A stretch of DNA of 34,269 nt from Nemertoderma westbladi (GCA_032718475.1 JAUCBJ010004699.1:1-34269), one strand, 5' to 3'. Positions 16,627-25,559 are shown, counted from the stretch's first letter. Notes: generated by a model from the sequence alone, not told the origin. A program made the numbers and translations.

Positions 16627-19600
16627 CTACACTGACACCTCCAAGTCCGCATTAGCGAGGGTAATTGAAGTGTCGGCGACCTGGTGTACTGGCCGGTTGC
16701 GCGCCGAACGCGATCCACGGAGGCACATGAGGCTGGCCCGTAGGAGCGCGAAGCTAACCTGCCGCCTCACCCAGTTGCAGCACTCAGCGTACCGGATGTC
16801 GCGTTTCTCGGCCAGCCTCAAACTTAAGTGTTTGAAGAACTGCCTGGTAGTAGGCGACATCCCACCAAACGCGGAGAAAATCAGAGGAGTGAAGGTTGCG
16901 AGCTCCACCTCGCGAACCCGTTCCTCGTACTTGTTCCGCTTCCTCGTCTCGTGGAATGAGTGCGCACCCTCCAGCGACATTGCGGCATTGGTCACCGCTA
17001 GGGGGTTGAACACAGACACGTCTATGAAGGTCTTCTGGAACCGGTTACCCCAGAAGCCAGAAGCTGATACGTCCAGACGTGCCTGCTGGTCGATGGAAGT
17101 GGATCGGCGGTCGAATATCTCACCCGTAATTGGCTGAAGGTGCGGTTCCACGGTGACGTTGTGGGCAACCTCAGTCAGCGTATCGGCCACAAAATCCCTG
17201 ATCTCATTGTGACGGATTGATGGGAATCCACCTGTAGGACACGACAGAATATGTTGAACTGAAAATCGTGTCCCACAGGCACAACGAGCTGGAAGAGACT
17301 GGGGTTGCCAACCATACCGCAGACAGACAGCGTCGCGGAACTCCTCCTTATTGAGGTGGGTACTGTGGAGGGTTATCGGTCGCGAGTTGATCCACGTCGA
17401 CGCTCCCTTCTCGGACACTAACTCGTTCAACTTCCGCTGCGGGTCGCTGAGTTTGGCGCGGGTTTCCTCCACCTTCTCCTTCAACGTCGCGGTGGACCGA
17501 GACTTTATCCGGCTGGTGATGAGTTTCTGCGCCTCCCGCACCTCGGACATGTTGTCGCTGGCGTTGAATGGGTCGCAGATCTCCCTCGAGTTCTCGTACT
17601 GTGACTGCAAGTCGTCAGGCAGTGGGATACCGAGGCCCCCGAACCTAACCGGGAGCGAAAGTACCTCGCGTTCGACATCAGCCATTGAGGTGCGTTCCGG
17701 CAGAGTCTCGAGGAAATGTCGAACCGAAACTTCCAGCGGGTCGAAGTGATCCATCGCCCCAGGGACCACTCTGGCGATGTACCGCCATCGGCCAACTAGT
17801 CCGAACGCCAGACCAGCGTAGGCGCAGTGGGGGTCTGTGCGGGCAATCTCCTCGAGGCGCTGGACCTGTTGGACGAACTCCTCGACTCTGGCTTGGATAA
17901 ACTCCAGCCGGAATTCATCGTCCCCGATAACACCACCAAGGAGTTTGTTTCCCCGTGTGCTGAATGTAAAGCAATCCTCCGGGAATATCCGCTTCGCCTC
18001 GTCCAGCAGCCCCGGTTTAACCAGCAAGTGGCACTTCGTTGGGTGGTATCCATAGAGCGGACCGCGACACACTACGACATCCCACATCTTCCGCAGCTCC
18101 AACAACGTACCCGCGCCATTACCGTCATCAGCGTACCACTTCTGCACCACATCAGAAACGTCATCCACCTCGCCAACCAGGGGCAGCACACCCGCGGCGT
18201 ACATTGGCATCGCGACGGGGTCGCCCTGGGTCGATCCTTCCTCCGATAGGAGAAACTCTCCACCGATGAACAGCTTGGTCGGAGTGGAGTAACAATTGGT
18301 GACCACGGTATGTAGGGCCGGACAAATATGTTGGATATTGTGCACGGCTGCGGCGCGGTTGAGGGAATTGAATGCATTGTTCGCATCTATCTGGAGGATC
18401 GCCTCGCACTCATCCTCAGCGAAAGCGTCATTGAGTGCGTGGATCGCGTGTTCGATCCCTGCCTTCTGTCCTACACACAACTGCGCCGTCCCGCAAACAG
18501 CCTGGAGATCTGCCGAGATGCAGTGGATCGTCGCCTTCCCAATAACCCGTCGGAGCATTTCGCCGATTCCTATCGGTCGGACGCCCGGACATTTATCCAG
18601 TGCAATTAATCGCGCTGCCAATAGCGATGAGAGGCTACCTGGCGATACAATGGACTGCGCAATCTTCTTCGCTAAATTAGCAATGCTGTTGCACAGGTCC
18701 ACCGATGAGTTGCGGAACTTGGTGGCGAGGTGTTTCCACCCTTGGGCATCCAGCCCTGACGGTCCGGCCGCATTACCGCGTATTCGCAGTAAACAGTTGA
18801 GAACGAGTTGCGCATCTATACTCTCAAAGATGACACCGTGGAACTCAGGTGCTCCTGGAAATCGATCGAGTAGAATCGAGGGGTCGGCTGGCGATGCGGC
18901 CGGGTGCTTATCCAGCAATGCTTCCCGAACCGACTTGGTTACTCCGCGCTTATCCGTCACCATCTCATCTAAACTGAGAACACGACTTCTGGCGAGCTCG
19001 TTCAAACATCGCATTGCTGCCGCTACGTTTCCAGTAAGCATATGCTTACAAAACGCCTTCTCTGCCGACTCGTTCCGCTGTTTAAAGGCTCGCGATGTTG
19101 ACTTCGGTAGGTGGGCTTGGATCGCCCTCGCCTCAACCAGTAATTCGTCGAACCGGGCCAACTTCCAGGATGTTAAACGCCGTTCCAGAACCTTCCTATG
19201 TGTGGCAGCGTTTGAAGAACGGCTCGGCTTCTGCAGTAACAACGCGGGGAGAATCATTAACGCTGTAATTGCAACTTCCTCCATTAATGAACCCGAAATA
19301 AACAAGTTCATGAGGCGGGACATCTCATCCACTAACTGGCGCCCGATTGCACCGGGTGGGAGCAGGAACAGGTTGGGGCGCCAGTGAACTATTACGTCAT
19401 ACACTTTATTAATCTTGTTAGATAATTCCAAAACAGGAACAATGTTTGCAAACCATTTGACTGACGTAGTAGCTGCGGTTGATTGAGCCAACGTGGCATT
19501 CGGGGTTCCAGTCAGTGTAGTTCCACCACCAGACACTGTGGGTGCCCGGGGGACAATACCAGGCTGCGCGGGGGCCCGAGGGACAACACCATATACCGCG

Positions 19601-21585
19601 GGGATCTGAGGGACAACACCAGACTCTGTGGTGACGTCCTGGGTCGAGGGGACAGATACACCATCATCCGGGACTGGTATGGGACCGTCACCTGGACTGG
19701 TAGGGACGGAATAACCGACACCCGGACTGGTAGGGGCAGACTGACCGACATACTGACTTATACCCGGACTGGTTGGGACTGAATAACCGACACCCGGACT
19801 GGTAGGGGCAGAAAGACCAACACCCTGACTGATAGGGACAGACTGACCGACACCTGGGCTGGTTGGGACGGAATAACCGACACCCGGACTGGTAGGGCCA
19901 GAATAACCGACACCCGGACTGGTTTGGGCAGAATGACCGACACCCGGACTGGTAGGGACGGGATAATCGACACCCGGACTGGTAGGGACGGGATAATCGA
20001 CACCCGGACTGGTCGGGGCAGACTGACCGACATACTGACTTATACCCGGACTGGTTGGGACGGAATAACCGACACCCGGACTGGTAGGGCCAGAATAACC
20101 GACACCCGGACTGGTTTGGGCAGAATGACCGACACCCGGACTGGTAGGGACGGGATAATCGACACCCGGACTGGTTGGGACAGAATAACCGACACCCGGA
20201 CTGGTAGGGACGGAATGACCGACACCCGGACTGATGGGGACCAACTGACCAACACCTGGACTGGTTGGGACGGAATAACCGACACCTGGACTGGTAGGGG
20301 CAGAATGACCGACACCCGGACTGGCAGGGGCAGACTGACCGACATACTGACTTATACCCGGACTGGTTGGGACTGAATAACCGACACCCGGACTGGTAGG
20401 GGCAGAAAGACCAACACCCTGACTGATAGGGACAGACTGACCGACACCTGGGCTGGTTGGGACGGAATAACCGACACCCGGACTGGTAGGGCCAGAATAA
20501 CCGACACCCGGACTGGTTTGGGCAGAATAACCGACACCCAGACTGGTAGGGACGGGATAATCGACACCCGGACTGGTTGGGACAGAATAACCGACACCCG
20601 GACTGGTTTGGGCAGAATAACCGACACCCGGACTGATGGGGACCAACTGACCAACACCTGGACTGGTTGGGACGGAATAACCGACACCTGGACTGGTAGG
20701 GGCAGAATGACCGACACCCGGACTGGTAGGGACAGAATGACCGACACCCGGACTGATGGGGACCAACTGACCAACACCTGGACTGGTTGGGACGGAATAA
20801 CCGACACCTGGACTGGTAGGGGCAGAATGACCGACACCCGGACTGGTAGGGACAGAATGACCGACACCCGGACTGATGGGGACCAACTGACCAACACCTG
20901 GACTGGTTGGGACGGAATAACCGACACCTGGACTGGTAGGGGCAGAATGACCGACACCCAGACTGGTAGGGACAGAATGACCGACACCCGGACTGGCAGG
21001 GGCAGAATGACCGACACCCGGACTGGTAGGGGCAGAATGACCGACTCCTGGACTGGTAGGGGCAGAATGACCGACACCCGGACTGGTAGGGATGGGATAA
21101 TCGACATCCGTACTGGTTGGGACGGAATAACCGACACCTGGAACTGGGGGACCCGACTGGTAAGTCACCGACACTGGGGGACCCGATGAGGGGGCCGGGG
21201 ATCCAGCGCCAATTTGCGGGGTCAATGTGCAGTCCGGATCGAATTCTCCTGGGGTTAGAGTCTGGTCCATCAGGTCGTCGAGCTCCTCCAGGGTTGAGTT
21301 TATAACTTCCGGGGTTACATAGCCGTTATGCGCAAGGTCCGCTGTGGCTTGACGCGTTTTCCATCTGGGCGAGTTGGATACCAGATAGTCGAGAACCCCG
21401 TGGCCCGCGGAACCGCTGTACCTCGGGGGCATCGCGAGACTGTCTGGATCGTGTGAGCTCGGCCCGTTCGCGCACGAGTTCTGCTCCAGAGGTTTGCAGG
21501 AGGAGCAGGGAACTCCCGCACAAGCACACTTGCACCCTCGGCAAGAGCCGCTGCGACACTTGCAGCAGCGCTGGGATGGCGCCAT
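16627..21585 (-). CDS. Non-LTR retrotransposon protein: Cys-rich head, decapeptide repeats, RT, restriction-like endonuclease
   Basis: 1652 residues, uninterrupted. Residues 7-37: Cys-rich head (CCKCRSGSCRGCKCACAG, CSSC), probably zinc-binding. About 151-632: ~47 tandem decapeptides of GVGYSVPTSP type, three carrying a GISQYVGQ insertion. About 633-700: Pro-rich linker. About 900-1200: reverse transcriptase with AAGPSGLDAQGW, LQIDANNAFNSLNR (motif A, near 1065), EEGSTQGDPVAMPMYA (motif B) and WYADDGNGAG (motif C, near 1151). Near 1432: CACGTRFSVQHILSCPTGG (CCHC knuckle) then RHNEIRDF. Near 1500-1522: RLDVSASGFWG...QKTFIDVSVFNP, the PD-(D/E)XK-like nuclease core with both acidic positions present. 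This is the order of R2/NeSL/Utopia-type proteins; exact clade unassigned. Only this ATG precedes the Cys-rich head, so the start is credible. A broken relative lies at 27602. Confidence 0.9.
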   Translation of the reverse strand: MAPSQRCCKCRSGSCRGCKCACAGVPCSSCKPLEQNSCANGPSSHDPDSLAMPPRYSGSAGHGVLDYLVSNSPRWKTRQATADLAHNGYVTPEVINSTLEELDDLMDQTLTPGEFDPDCTLTPQIGAGSPAPSSGPPVSVTYQSGPPVPGVGYSVPTSTDVDYPIPTSPGVGHSAPTSPGVGHSAPTSPGVGHSAPASPGVGHSVPTSLGVGHSAPTSPGVGYSVPTSPGVGQLVPISPGVGHSVPTSPGVGHSAPTSPGVGYSVPTSPGVGQLVPISPGVGHSVPTSPGVGHSAPTSPGVGYSVPTSPGVGQLVPISPGVGYSAQTSPGVGYSVPTSPGVDYPVPTSLGVGYSAQTSPGVGYSGPTSPGVGYSVPTSPGVGQSVPISQGVGLSAPTSPGVGYSVPTSPGISQYVGQSAPASPGVGHSAPTSPGVGYSVPTSPGVGQLVPISPGVGHSVPTSPGVGYSVPTSPGVDYPVPTSPGVGHSAQTSPGVGYSGPTSPGVGYSVPTSPGISQYVGQSAPTSPGVDYPVPTSPGVDYPVPTSPGVGHSAQTSPGVGYSGPTSPGVGYSVPTSPGVGQSVPISQGVGLSAPTSPGVGYSVPTSPGISQYVGQSAPTSPGVGYSVPTSPGDGPIPVPDDGVSVPSTQDVTTESGVVPQIPAVYGVVPRAPAQPGIVPRAPTVSGGGTTLTGTPNATLAQSTAATTSVKWFANIVPVLELSNKINKVYDVIVHWRPNLFLLPPGAIGRQLVDEMSRLMNLFISGSLMEEVAITALMILPALLLQKPSRSSNAATHRKVLERRLTSWKLARFDELLVEARAIQAHLPKSTSRAFKQRNESAEKAFCKHMLTGNVAAAMRCLNELARSRVLSLDEMVTDKRGVTKSVREALLDKHPAASPADPSILLDRFPGAPEFHGVIFESIDAQLVLNCLLRIRGNAAGPSGLDAQGWKHLATKFRNSSVDLCNSIANLAKKIAQSIVSPGSLSSLLAARLIALDKCPGVRPIGIGEMLRRVIGKATIHCISADLQAVCGTAQLCVGQKAGIEHAIHALNDAFAEDECEAILQIDANNAFNSLNRAAAVHNIQHICPALHTVVTNCYSTPTKLFIGGEFLLSEEGSTQGDPVAMPMYAAGVLPLVGEVDDVSDVVQKWYADDGNGAGTLLELRKMWDVVVCRGPLYGYHPTKCHLLVKPGLLDEAKRIFPEDCFTFSTRGNKLLGGVIGDDEFRLEFIQARVEEFVQQVQRLEEIARTDPHCAYAGLAFGLVGRWRYIARVVPGAMDHFDPLEVSVRHFLETLPERTSMADVEREVLSLPVRFGGLGIPLPDDLQSQYENSREICDPFNASDNMSEVREAQKLITSRIKSRSTATLKEKVEETRAKLSDPQRKLNELVSEKGASTWINSRPITLHSTHLNKEEFRDAVCLRYGWQPQSLPARCACGTRFSVQHILSCPTGGFPSIRHNEIRDFVADTLTEVAHNVTVEPHLQPITGEIFDRRSTSIDQQARLDVSASGFWGNRFQKTFIDVSVFNPLAVTNAAMSLEGAHSFHETRKRNKYEERVREVELATFTPLIFSAFGGMSPTTRQFFKHLSLRLAEKRDIRYAECCNWVRRQVSFALLRASLMCLRGSRSARNRPVHQVADTSITLANADLEVSV
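19688..21137 (-). repeat. 30-bp coding minisatellite (~47 decapeptide units) with 120-bp higher-order units
   Basis: The unit on the plus strand is ACCGACACCCGGACTGGTAG plus GGACAGAATG, encoding GVGYSVPTSP on the minus strand. Variants at three positions define types (YSVP, HSAP, QLVPIS, DYPVP, YSGP, YSAQ). Two consecutive 120-bp blocks (20641-20760, 20761-20880) are identical and a third (20881-21000) differs slightly. A longer stretch near 19808-19925 recurs near 20401-20524. Length changes keep the frame. Other frames stay open because of the repeat and are not genes. Confidence 0.95.
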
Positions 21586-21661
21586 GTAGGGGAATCCGCT
21601 CGAAAATCCGGCGATAGATCGTTCACGTTGCGATGTAGCAGCCTATCAGTATGTTGCACCG

Positions 21662-21702
21662 TGGTGACGTCAGCCGTGACGTCAACAGTCAGTCTTTTAT
21701 AT
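21662..21702 (-). promoter_or_regulatory. TATA-like box and two CRE-like sites in the retrotransposon leader
   Basis: On the minus strand ATATAAAAG (21702-21694) is followed by two perfect TGACGTCA palindromes (21684-21677 and 21672-21665), 12 bp apart. TGACGTCA is the CREB/ATF site of animals. All lie 80-117 nt upstream of the ATG at 21585. They may form a promoter inside the element's 5' end, or be coincidental; no expression evidence is available. Confidence 0.35.
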
Positions 21703-21722
21703 CCCTAAAATTCAAATAGTGG

Positions 21723-21847
21723 GTCAAATAGTGGGTAGTTTTGAAAAAATCGTTCTGATCCTTTCATACCCAACGAATCTAAAGTCAAAAACATGATAAA
21801 GTTATAATTTTTAAAAAAATTTCGAGGGGTGGCAGGTAAAAGGTTAA
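21723..21847 (+). mobile_element. Right part of the piggyBac-like short element
   Basis: Begins with the duplicated GTCAAATAGT and ends GGGGTGGCAGGTAAAAGG followed by TTAA (21844-21847). The end GGCAGGTAAAAGG-TTAA closely resembles known piggyBac termini. With 16385-16443 it would make a ~180-bp non-autonomous element interrupted by the 5.3-kb retrotransposon. Confidence 0.5.
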
Positions 21848-22195
21848 TATTAATACTCAAGTCAAGTCCAAGTTAGTCTTGGTTCGATCAGTAGATGACG
21901 ACTTTGTCTATAGTGAGAAGTATACAGTTTAATGCTTACAGTTTTCCAAAATCAATCTTGAACAATGATGATGATCTCAGAAGTGCCTTTAATATTATCA
22001 GACAATCCCTCACCGTCTTTATTATTATCAGCCAATCCCTCTTTGATGAAAAATTTAGCAATGATACCAAAACAATATCAAATGTGATGTTGGGGACAAC
22101 TATTTGGATTTAATGACGTTATAACAGGCTTAAAAAATGAAAAAACAGCCTTGGATCCATCATGATATATGATCATCATGTATGGATCACGATTT
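21848..22195. other. Spacer, nothing clear
   Basis: A 72-codon plus-strand ORF at 21895-22113 (MTTLSIVRSIQFNAYSFPK) has no recognisable motif. It may be part of the decayed Gypsy element just downstream, or chance. Confidence 0.3.
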
Positions 22196-22345
22196 TTGAA
22201 TGATGCTAAAACCAGGTGTGTTGTTAATGAGCATGAGTTATTGGCTATTCAGTTGAGAGCTGAGAGATGCAAACTGTAATTACATGGTGCCGATCATTTT
22301 CATGTCAATACAGACCAAAACCACTTCTAGCAATATGCAATAGTA
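22196..22345 (+). pseudogene. Ty3/Gypsy RNase H scrap
   Basis: One frame with stops at about 22279 and 22327 reads FLNDAKTRCVVNEHELLAIQ, then LHGADHFHVNTDQNHF. This matches the RT-RNase H junction of Gypsy-type elements (RxLN.AE..Y...E.ELLAI..A...., LYG..F.V.TDH..L). No other Gypsy part was found next to it; it is a ~50-codon relic. Confidence 0.6.
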
Positions 22346-22377
22346 CCTTTATGACCTGAATAATGTATTTGCTATGG

Positions 22378-22600
22378 TTATTTGGAAGCCTGGTAGAAGT
22401 CCAGCAGTATTTTTCCATTTTGGTTGATATCTCTTAGATTGTATTGCCCAATAATGTTGTGACTTATATGCTGTGTCGTCTTCCTTGTTCCCATGTGTCC
22501 GTTAAAATCACCCAATATTAATAAATTTCCTTTACTTCCTGTACAATTTGAATATGTAGATTATCCATAAAATTTGCTAAAATTGGCATAATATGTGCCT
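22378..22600 (-). pseudogene. LINE apurinic endonuclease scrap
   Basis: On the minus strand one frame reads GNLLILGDFNGHMGTRK, then IIGQYNLRDINQNGKILLDF, ending at TAA 22378. GDFNGHMG is the GDxN block of the APE-type endonuclease of RTE/CR1-type LINEs, and IGxYGL...N.NG..LLDF follows it in that family. Upstream codons (ANFMDNLHIQIVQEVK) continue in another frame, so there is a frameshift near 22530. Only a small middle piece survives. Confidence 0.7.
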
Positions 22601-22625
22601 AAACTATTGGTGTGATTAGATTAAA

Positions 22626-22946
22626 TTAAATGATAAAGAAGGGATCTACAAGATCTTGTTGAGCTATTTGTTTCTGTAATTTCGTTGATAGCATATTTTC
22701 TGGAGCCTGTAATCCTGCTAATTCTGAATGACAATTCATCATGACCAGTAATGTAGATTTCACTACAATAGTTGGCACATGCAAAGTATCAACGGCTGGT
22801 CTGTATTTTATATTAATTATAATTCTGATGGTACAAATCATATCTTTAGTAATTAGTGCTGGCACAGTCTTTCCTCTTTTCCCAACTACCTGCTGCCTGT
22901 AGTAGGTTGGTAGTTTATCTTTCTTTCGCTTTGTATCGTTTATCAA
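22626..22946 (-). CDS. Unrecognised 106-codon ORF, doubtful
   Basis: ATG 22946 to TAA 22626, directly upstream (minus strand) of the LINE endonuclease scrap. The N-terminus is basic (MINDTKRKKDKLPTYYRQQ) and the C-terminus reads HSELAGLQAPENMLSTKLQK. No motif recognised. It may be older transposon sequence in a wrong frame. Confidence 0.2.
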   Translation of the reverse strand: MINDTKRKKDKLPTYYRQQVVGKRGKTVPALITKDMICTIRIIINIKYRPAVDTLHVPTIVVKSTLLVMMNCHSELAGLQAPENMLSTKLQKQIAQQDLVDPFFII

Positions 22947-23138
22947 AATCTGATAACAACATTTTGGCAGATCTTCGAATTAAGTGTTATTTAAATTTCT
23001 TAGTTGCTGCCCAAAAGTCAACCTTGTGGATTATATGACCCTTGAGTCACTTTCCTATCCGAAAATGGCTCCAACAAATTAGCTGAGAAGGAAAATATAT
23101 TATTTTGGCTTGGAGAACTGGTCAAAATTATCTTTTAA

Positions 23139-24212
23139 CCCTCCCCCGGTAACGTGGGGTAAAATAATACCCCAAGAGGATTACTTTTGATATTTTTCGA
23201 CAATCTCTCATAATATGTATGTCCAACTTCATAGTATCTTCCAAAAAACTTGTAATCTAACGATTGTGTGGGTCAAACCCATAAAATTTTATTTATGAAA
23301 AATGTTATGGGCCCTTAATTTGAAAACAACTTAGTTAGGTAAGATGGGGTATACCCCATAGTGTCATGGTGCTCGTTTAGTGGTGCTTTGTGACTCATTT
23401 TGGTTTCATTGGAACCACAATGGTAGATTTAGTTGTACTAGACAGCTAGAGGCATGTTTTAACTTTGACTTTTAAGACCAAATTATCAGTATTATGAAGC
23501 TACTGTATTGTGCGGCCTGTATTTCACAAGCCAAGACTTCAGCCTAATCGCGATGCGATAGATTGCTAAGTATATGCGAATAATTCTTATTGTAGGCTTT
23601 CTTAGAGGTGTTCTGGCCTTTTGGGTCTCATTTTGGGTTCATTGAAACTGCAATGTATAATTTAGTTGCACAATAATCACATTTTATGACCAAATCATCA
23701 GTACTTTTGCAGTCATGGTGTATATTTCATATTACAATTCAAGATCTTGTGCTATTGCGAGGTGATATATCTGTATATATATATCACTTTGTTGACTTTT
23801 AGTGGTGGTATTTGACTCATTTTATGCTTATTGGAAGTGCAATGGTATACTTCAGGGTGTACTTGACCCATAACACCACTAAAAAACCTAAAATGAGAAA
23901 CACTCTCACAGCTAATGCTTTGCTATGATAGTATCTTGTTGCAAAACGCCCCATCACGACGTTAACGATGATCACGATTGTAGTGGGATAACTTTTGTGG
24001 CATTGAGCGTTGGGTAGACTTCAACCAAATTGAAAAAAAAAGTTCACAACTTATTTTTTCACCATTTGGCAAATTCTGGGAGGGGGATTGTAAGTGTTTT
24101 TCTGTTTAATGTTACTTAAAATGTCTTATCAATTTGGGGTATAATCAATTTGGGGTATAAAAATACCCCATGTTACCGGAGAAGGATAATTTTTTACCAT
24201 AACGGGGGAGGG
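23139..24212. mobile_element. 1074-bp non-autonomous piggyBac-like element with asymmetric ends
   Basis: Flanked by TTAA (23135-23138) and TTCA (24213-24216, one change from TTAA). The ends are CCCTCCCCCG and CGGGGGAGGG. On the left the internal repeat GGTAACGTGGGGTA follows at once. On the right its partner TACCCCATGTTACCGG is separated from the tip by about 24 bp. A terminal repeat, unequal spacer and internal repeat is the layout known from piggyBac, where the right spacer is about 28 bp longer than the left. No transposase is encoded. Confidence 0.75.
23371..23880 (+). repeat. Three degenerate ~200-bp tandem repeats inside the element
   Basis: Copies start near 23371, 23602 and 23795. 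Shared words: TAGTGGTG, TGACTCATTTT, TTCATTGGAAC, GCAATGGTATA, TTTAGTTG, ACCAAATYATCAGTA. The third copy is truncated. They make up about half of the interior. Confidence 0.6.
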
Positions 24213-24553
24213 TTCAAAAGAGTAACAAGCAACAAAGGTGTGTGCTTAGGCTTAGATTAGATGCTGTTATGGAAAACACTGAGGAATTCAGAGAGAGAAG
24301 CAGAAGGAAGGATATTCCAAAGTTGCTAGAGATAGTAGTACAGGCATCTGAAAGTCTGTCAGTCTGTAGGCTCATCTTATGTAAACGGTAGTAGTATCCA
24401 ACCAAGTCAAATCAAAATACTGAGGAGTTGTACAATACAATATAGTATAAAATAGATGATTAATAGTTCGTAATTGACTGGACTACAGCTCTTCGAGTAT
24501 CTCTCATAGCAGGTGTTTTGATCAACCGACTTTTTGTGATATGGATGCATGGT

Positions 24554-24865
24554 TTAGAGGTCTTCAGGTATCTCTCGCATTGGGTGTTTCACCTGAGTTA
24601 GCTCTGTGGCATCACAGTTCAAGACAATCCTAGTCTTCCTTTGCTCAATGGTTTCCCTCCTATGAAAAGCTACTTGCTTGGCCCTAATTTGAGCTTGATG
24701 TTCCACAGTGGAGTGTTTTGCCTTTCTCTGGGTCAAGCAGTATCGCCTTTTAGGGAGGCATACCGTCTGACTGTACTGCAACCGCACTGCAACCACACTG
24801 CACTGGTAGGCTAGATACCGGTCTACCAGCAGACTATACAGGCAGACAGATAGATAAAATACCAA
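24554..24865 (-). pseudogene. Arg/Gln-rich remnant, possibly Helitron-like N-terminal region
   Basis: The second half reads RRYCLTQRKAKHSTVEHQAQ, RRETIEQRKTRIVLNCDATE and MREIPEDL. Repeating basic blocks of EQR..R.......ET.EQR type open many Helitron-like proteins. A ~70-bp unit (TCTTC.GGTATCTCTC..., near 24489 and 24559) is duplicated, as such repeats often are. Evidence is compositional only, and no Rep or helicase motif is nearby. Confidence 0.3.
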
Positions 24866-25107
24866 GGTTAGCGTTCTCCTGGTAGCGGTAGGAGGTCAGT
24901 AGGTGACATACCAGCATACAGGCATACAGTACTGATATACACTGATACAGTACCATTAATACTGCAGTACTGCTGCAGCACTGCAGGCAATACAATACAT
25001 GTCAACATGTAATATAGCAATGCATTATGCATTGTAACTAATGTATATAACGTATTGTAATATAAATGTATTGTATGTAACTGTCAGGGTCAGATATCCA
25101 GGTCATA
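24866..25107. other. CAGTAC-rich low-complexity stretch
   Basis: Words such as CAGTACTG, CTGCAGTACTGCTGCAG and GTATTGTA. No gene. Confidence 0.45.
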
Positions 25108-25189
25108 GATATCCTCTGTCCAACCAGCTATCCCATAGATGCCGTTTAGATATCCCCTGTCCAACCAGCTACCCCATAGATGCCGTTTA
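25108..25189 (+). repeat. 41-bp tandem duplication
   Basis: GATATCCTCTGTCCAACCAG...GCCGTTTA occurs twice (25108 and 25149) with two or three substitutions. Confidence 0.85.
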
Positions 25190-25559
25190 GGTTATAGAAG
25201 GCACACCACCGATACTACCAATCTCCTTTATGGATTTATGCCTTTGTGGCACAGATTCCAAGGGACCAATCGTTATCTCTATTGTATGAGGAGATAGGGG
25301 ATCCATTGAGGTAGACACTCTTACCAGGACTCCATTATTAAGTCCAGGACAAGTATTAAGTCACCAGCAGTACTGTTGAATCCAGATATATCTAGAGTGT
25401 AACTAGTGGTAAAATTCCCATAATGGGGCTAATGCTGTGGACGCCACACCGCAGCATGCAGTGTATTTATTAGTTTATATTTAGGAGAAAGCCATCATGA
25501 GCAAGCGAGCATGGCTCCATCCTCGACCCGGATAACATAGTCCACCTCCCATTCTGATG
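25190..25559. other. Non-coding stretch
   Basis: Balanced composition, no gene recognised; possibly the body of the repeat that includes the SINE-like segment downstream. Confidence 0.35.

Larger units (their letters stand above)
16444..21722 (-). mobile_element. Full-length RLE-type non-LTR retrotransposon (~5.3 kb)
   Basis: Bounded by the exact 10-bp direct repeat GTCAAATAGT (16434-16443 and 21723-21732), read as a target-site duplication. On the minus strand the order is ~137-nt leader, a single 1652-codon ORF and ~183-nt 3' UTR without a long poly(A). A second near copy, TTCAAATAGT at 21711-21720, leaves the 5' border uncertain by 12 bp. The single intact ORF and the exact duplication indicate fairly recent insertion. 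Elements of this class (R2, NeSL, R4, Utopia and relatives) use a restriction-like endonuclease and target-primed reverse transcription, often at specific sites; no rRNA, snRNA or spliced-leader gene is recognisable in the flanks. Confidence 0.7.

Noticed and set aside
17351-19387. Plus-strand ORFs up to 363 codons opposite the RT/endonuclease
   Set aside because: Shadows: GC-rich antisense frames rich in Arg/Ser with no motif.
19688-21137. CRISPR-like array of 30-bp repeats
   Set aside because: Units abut without unique spacers, encode protein in frame and sit in an animal retrotransposon.
19483-21305. Several long ORFs on both strands over the decapeptide array (for example frames reading RTGRDGITDT or LPVRVSVI repeats)
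   Set aside because: A repeat whose period is a multiple of three keeps all frames open. Only the frame continuous with the RT and endonuclease is supported.
16444-21722. Insertion of the retrotransposon into a U2 snRNA or rRNA target
   Set aside because: Known RLE elements use such targets, but the flanks show no recognisable snRNA or rRNA sequence.
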